Source: Caldilineaceae bacterium SB0664_bin_27 (GTDB lineage Bacteria; Chloroflexota; Anaerolineae; Caldilineales; Caldilineaceae). From it: a stretch of DNA of 64,000 bases. Positions 61,173 to 64,000 of the stretch are shown here, one piece after another. The notes beneath the pieces were generated by a model. The model had not been told where the DNA came from, did not search any database, and worked only from the letters and a program-made list of their open reading frames with translations. The translations under genes were made by a program, and so were the position numbers. Numbering within the stretch: position 1 is the first letter of the stretch; the number at the start of each line of letters is the position of its first letter. The stretch lies in NCBI GenBank assembly GCA_009838625.1, contig VXRG01000109.1:34077-98076 (forward strand), in the 5' to 3' direction.

Positions 61173-63584
61173 ATGAAGCTGACATCAGAGTATCTGGACA
61201 CGCTGAACCGGATTCAGGACCGCATCATGTGGCTGTCGATGCGGATCGTGCACGAGGCCAACAGCGTTCGTCCGCAGCGGGACGGCGTCAAAGTCGGCGG
61301 TCACCAGGCTTCGTCGGCCAGCATGGTGACGATCATGACCGCGCTCTACTTTCACCTGCTCAAGCACGGTGACAAAGTTTCGGTCAAACCCCACGCGTCA
61401 CCTGTCTTTCACGCCATTCAATACCTCCTCGGACAGCTGCCCCGCGAATATCTGACCACTCTGCGCGCCTTTGGCGGCCTGCAGGCCTATCCCAGCCGTA
61501 CCAAGGACCCCGACCCGGTCGATTTTTCTACCGGTTCAGTGGGACTGGGCGCGGTGGCGCCTGCCTTCGCCGGGCTTTCCCACTACTATGCCAAGATGCA
61601 CTTTGGCCACGTAACCTCCAATCGCTTCATTGCCATCATCGGTGACGCAGAGCTGGACGAGGGCAACGTCTGGGAAGCGGTCTTCGATGAATGGATGGCC
61701 GAACTGGCCAATACGATCTGGATCGTGGACCTGAACCGGCAGAGCCTGGACCGGGTGGTCCCCGGTATTCGCGCGGGGACGCTGAAGTCGATGTTCGACA
61801 GTTGGGGCTGGCAGGTGTTGGAGGCGAAGTACGGACGCAAACTGCAGGACCTCTTTGCAGAGAAAAACGGCGAACTGGTCCGCAAACGCATCGACGACAT
61901 GAGCAACGAGGAGTACCAACTGCTGGTACGGTTGCCGGGCGATGAGTTGCGCCAGCGCTTTGTGACGGTAAACGGGCACAAGGACCCTCACCTGGAGGAG
62001 CTGCTGGCGCCGATAAGCAATGCTGAGCTGCCCGGCGTCGTCGGCAATTTGGGCGGCCATGACCTTTTTGAGATGATAAGCGTGCTCGAAGAGGCCGACG
62101 CAACGGCCGACCGGCCCACGGTGATATTCGCCTACACGATTAAGGGCTGGCGGCTACCGATCGCCGGCGACCCTCACAACCATTCCAAACTGCTGAACGT
62201 TGAAGAGATGTCGGCCCTGGCCGAGGAGCTTTCGATCCCCGGCGACGATGAATGGGCCGCTTTTGACCAGGATTCGGAGGAGGGGGAACTCTGTACAGAG
62301 ATCGCCCAACAGCTCTACCCCGCGCCAAATGGAGAGGTCACTGCAGCCCCGCAGAAGGTGAACGGCGCGGCACAGCCGCCTGAAGGTCTTTCGGCTCAGG
62401 ATGTTCCCGAAAGCGTGCCGGCCCGAATGCATGGCATGCTCAGCACGCAGCAGTCGTTCGGCCAGATCCTGGTGAGCATGAGCCGCGATCCAAAGCTGGC
62501 GCCGCGGCTGGTTACCACCTCGCCCGATGTCTCCACGTCTACGAACCTGTCGGGCTGGATCGCCAAGCAGGGCGTCTTTTCCCTGACCGATAAGGAGATT
62601 TACGAACTGGAGGAGAATCGGGGGCTGAGCTGGCACTACGGGCCCGACGGCCAACACATCGAGCTGGGCATTTCGGAGATGAATCTGTTCATGATGCTGG
62701 CGATGCTGGGGCTCTCGGCGGAGTTGAACGGCCAGCAGCTGATCCCGATCGGCACGGTTTACGATCCTTTTGTGCTGCGGGGACTGGACTCGTTCATATA
62801 CGGCCTCTACGCCGGTTCCCGGTTCATCATTGTGGGCACGCCTTCGGGTGTCAGCCTCGCGCCGGAGGGCGGCGCGCACCAGTCAACGGTGACCCCTTCA
62901 TTGGGCGCTGAACTGCCTAATCTGAACAGCTATGAGCCCTGCTTTGCCCAGGAACTGGTCTGGATCATGCTGGAGGCGGTGCGGCAGTGCTGCCGCGATG
63001 TGGACGGCAGAGCGACCTATCTGCGCCTTTCCACAAAGCCGACCGACCAGTCGCTGCTTGAGCCGGCGATGGAGCGGCTTGGCGCCACCGAATTGCGCCG
63101 CCAGGTGCTTGAAGGCGGGTTCAGGCTGCTGGACTGGAAGACGGCCACGCCGGAAGCAGATCCTCGATCGCTGGTCCATATTGCCTCAAGCGGCATCATG
63201 CTGGCGGAGGCGATGGAGGCGGCGGAGATGTTGCAGGCGGAAGGTATTGCGGTCAACGTGCTGAACATATCCAGCCCCCGCCGCCTTTTTGAGAACTGGC
63301 GGGCGGCGCAGTGGGGACGCAGGCCGGGCAGGGAGCCAAGCCGGCTGCTTTCCTGGTTGATCCCCCCGAACGAGCGCCAGGCCCCGATCGTCACCGTGCA
63401 GGATGGGGCGTCCCACAATCTGGCCTGGTTGGGCAGCCTGTTCGGCAGCTACCTGATACCGTTGGGGGTGGACGATTTCGGTCAGTCGGGAACGCCGGCT
63501 GATCTCTACCGTCATTTCGAGATTGACAGCCAGGCGATTTTCGAAGCAGCGCTGGTGGGACTGAATCGGACGGAGTTTGGGTAG
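61173..63584 (+). CDS. aceE: pyruvate dehydrogenase E1 component, homodimeric AceE type
   Basis: An 803-residue thiamine-diphosphate enzyme decarboxylating pyruvate (or a related 2-oxoacid) and acetylating the lipoyl group of E2. N-terminal FSTGSVGLGAVAPAFAGLSHYYA leads to the ThDP motif IGDAELDEGNVWEAV, and VDLNRQSLDRVVPGIRAG follows as in AceE. The second domain has TSPDVSTSTNLSGWI, LGISEMNLFMMLAMLGLS (catalytic Glu region) and GTPSGVSLAPEGGAHQSTVTP; the C-terminal domain includes VTVQDGASHNLAWLGSLFG. A spacer at ~385-430 is Pro/Ala-rich. It is ~85 residues shorter than E. coli AceE. The E2 gene follows 81 bases later. Confidence 0.88.
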   Translation: MKLTSEYLDTLNRIQDRIMWLSMRIVHEANSVRPQRDGVKVGGHQASSASMVTIMTALYFHLLKHGDKVSVKPHASPVFHAIQYLLGQLPREYLTTLRAFGGLQAYPSRTKDPDPVDFSTGSVGLGAVAPAFAGLSHYYAKMHFGHVTSNRFIAIIGDAELDEGNVWEAVFDEWMAELANTIWIVDLNRQSLDRVVPGIRAGTLKSMFDSWGWQVLEAKYGRKLQDLFAEKNGELVRKRIDDMSNEEYQLLVRLPGDELRQRFVTVNGHKDPHLEELLAPISNAELPGVVGNLGGHDLFEMISVLEEADATADRPTVIFAYTIKGWRLPIAGDPHNHSKLLNVEEMSALAEELSIPGDDEWAAFDQDSEEGELCTEIAQQLYPAPNGEVTAAPQKVNGAAQPPEGLSAQDVPESVPARMHGMLSTQQSFGQILVSMSRDPKLAPRLVTTSPDVSTSTNLSGWIAKQGVFSLTDKEIYELEENRGLSWHYGPDGQHIELGISEMNLFMMLAMLGLSAELNGQQLIPIGTVYDPFVLRGLDSFIYGLYAGSRFIIVGTPSGVSLAPEGGAHQSTVTPSLGAELPNLNSYEPCFAQELVWIMLEAVRQCCRDVDGRATYLRLSTKPTDQSLLEPAMERLGATELRRQVLEGGFRLLDWKTATPEADPRSLVHIASSGIMLAEAMEAAEMLQAEGIAVNVLNISSPRRLFENWRAAQWGRRPGREPSRLLSWLIPPNERQAPIVTVQDGASHNLAWLGSLFGSYLIPLGVDDFGQSGTPADLYRHFEIDSQAIFEAALVGLNRTEFG

Positions 63585-63665
63585 GACCGACGTGCCATCC
63601 GGCCTGCAACTGTGTAAAAGAGACGGTTGGCGGCTGGCTGCCGCTGCCGTTCATAGGAGGAATTC

Positions 63666-64000
63666 GTGGCCGAGTTTATCCCCATGCCCGACCTGGGTTT
63701 TGAGGCCGATGAAGGTGAGCTTTCGGTCTGGTTGAAGGGCGTGGGCGACGCGGTGCAGGCGGGTGAACCGATCGCCGAATTCGAATCGGATAAGGTTACG
63801 CTGGAGGTGGAGTCGCCTGTAGCGGGCGTCCTGCTGGAGCACCTCATCCAGCCTGGAGAAAGCGTCGCAGAAGGCGCGCCGATTGCCAGGATTGGAGAGG
63901 CCGACGAACTCTCCGCCTCGCCAGCGCCCGCTCCGTCCCCTGCCAGAGAACCTGCCCCACCACCACCACCTGAGCCCCCCAAAGAGAGGAAGCCATCCAC
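63666..64000 (+). CDS. dihydrolipoamide acyltransferase (E2), N-terminal lipoyl domain, cut by window end
   Basis: The first 111 codons of an E2 subunit; the frame is open to the last base. The GTG at 63666 is preceded by AGGAGG four to five bases before it. Residues 1-78 are a lipoyl domain: IPMPDLGFEADEGELSVWL, GEPIAEFESDKVTLEVESP (lipoyl-Lys in DKV) and VLLEHLIQPGESVAEGAPIA. Then an Ala/Pro/Glu linker (PAPAPSPAREPAPPPPPEPP) leads out of the window toward the expected peripheral-subunit-binding and catalytic domains. With the E1 just upstream it forms a 2-oxoacid dehydrogenase operon. Confidence 0.92.
   Translation, partial: MAEFIPMPDLGFEADEGELSVWLKGVGDAVQAGEPIAEFESDKVTLEVESPVAGVLLEHLIQPGESVAEGAPIARIGEADELSASPAPAPSPAREPAPPPPPEPPKERKPS

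Noticed and set aside
1..64000. CRISPR arrays, insertion sequences, prophage or integrases
   Set aside because: No regularly spaced identical repeats, terminal inverted repeats with transposase, or phage structural genes were seen.

Overview
The window looks like a chromosomal segment of a free-living or host-associated member of the Chloroflexota (Caldilineae/Anaerolineae-like). This is inferred from gene content only: several solute-binding-protein/permease sugar importers without their own ATPase, Tat-type lipoprotein solute-binding proteins, phytanoyl-CoA-dioxygenase-like proteins, an M81 peptidase, a Uma2 nuclease, enolase-superfamily and VCBS proteins. Base composition is fairly G+C-rich and gene density is high. 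No rRNA, tRNA, CRISPR array, insertion sequence or prophage was recognised.

Region 1 (1-6739, + strand): the end of aroB and a complete aroQ (shikimate pathway), then an orphan solute-binding protein, an M23-like peptidase, two proteins of unknown function and a PucR-type regulator. Region 2 (16464 down to 6780, - strand) is the core of the window: a nine-gene aromatic amino acid operon aroH-pheA-aroF-aroF-tyrA-aroA-aroE-trpB-trpA, which covers the first committed step (two DAHP synthases), parts of the common pathway and the ends of the Phe, Tyr and Trp branches. In front of it are a consensus-like promoter (TTGACA, 17 nt, TAATCT), a short leader reading frame whose middle is almost entirely Phe/Trp/Tyr codons, and mutually exclusive antiterminator and terminator stem-loops. 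This has every element of a ribosome-mediated attenuator that would sense all three aromatic amino acids at once. It is the best candidate here for a previously undescribed system.

Region 3 (16950-23856): a membrane protein, then a + strand group of SDR dehydrogenase, Uma2 nuclease, nitroreductase and a 1165-residue fusion of an endonuclease-Q-like PHP/zinc-finger module to a complete UvrD-type helicase, a likely single-chain DNA repair machine. Region 4 (28128 down to 23928, - strand): coiled-coil protein, selB and an aldo/keto reductase with overlapping stops and starts, implying that the organism makes selenoproteins. Region 5 (28558-35148): enolase-superfamily dehydratase, VOC protein, two glycosyltransferases, a second aldo/keto reductase and a PlsC-like acyltransferase.

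Region 6 (35527-50455): three sugar-type ABC importer gene sets (binding protein plus two permeases) and, between them, a kinase-like protein, a 2-oxoglutarate-oxygenase-like protein, a DegT-type aminotransferase and an M81/MlrC-type peptidase. Region 7 (51096-64000): GNAT acetyltransferase, 2-hydroxyacid dehydrogenase, a large VCBS/FG-GAP repeat protein, an unusual 10-bp repeat region, a divergent peptide deformylase, then a + strand run of HpcH-type aldolase, NHL propeller, a second oxygenase, bicupin and NAD-epimerase that reads like a catabolic cluster. The window ends in an AceE-type pyruvate dehydrogenase E1 and the lipoyl end of its E2 partner. All functional calls are from reading motifs by eye; no database search was run.
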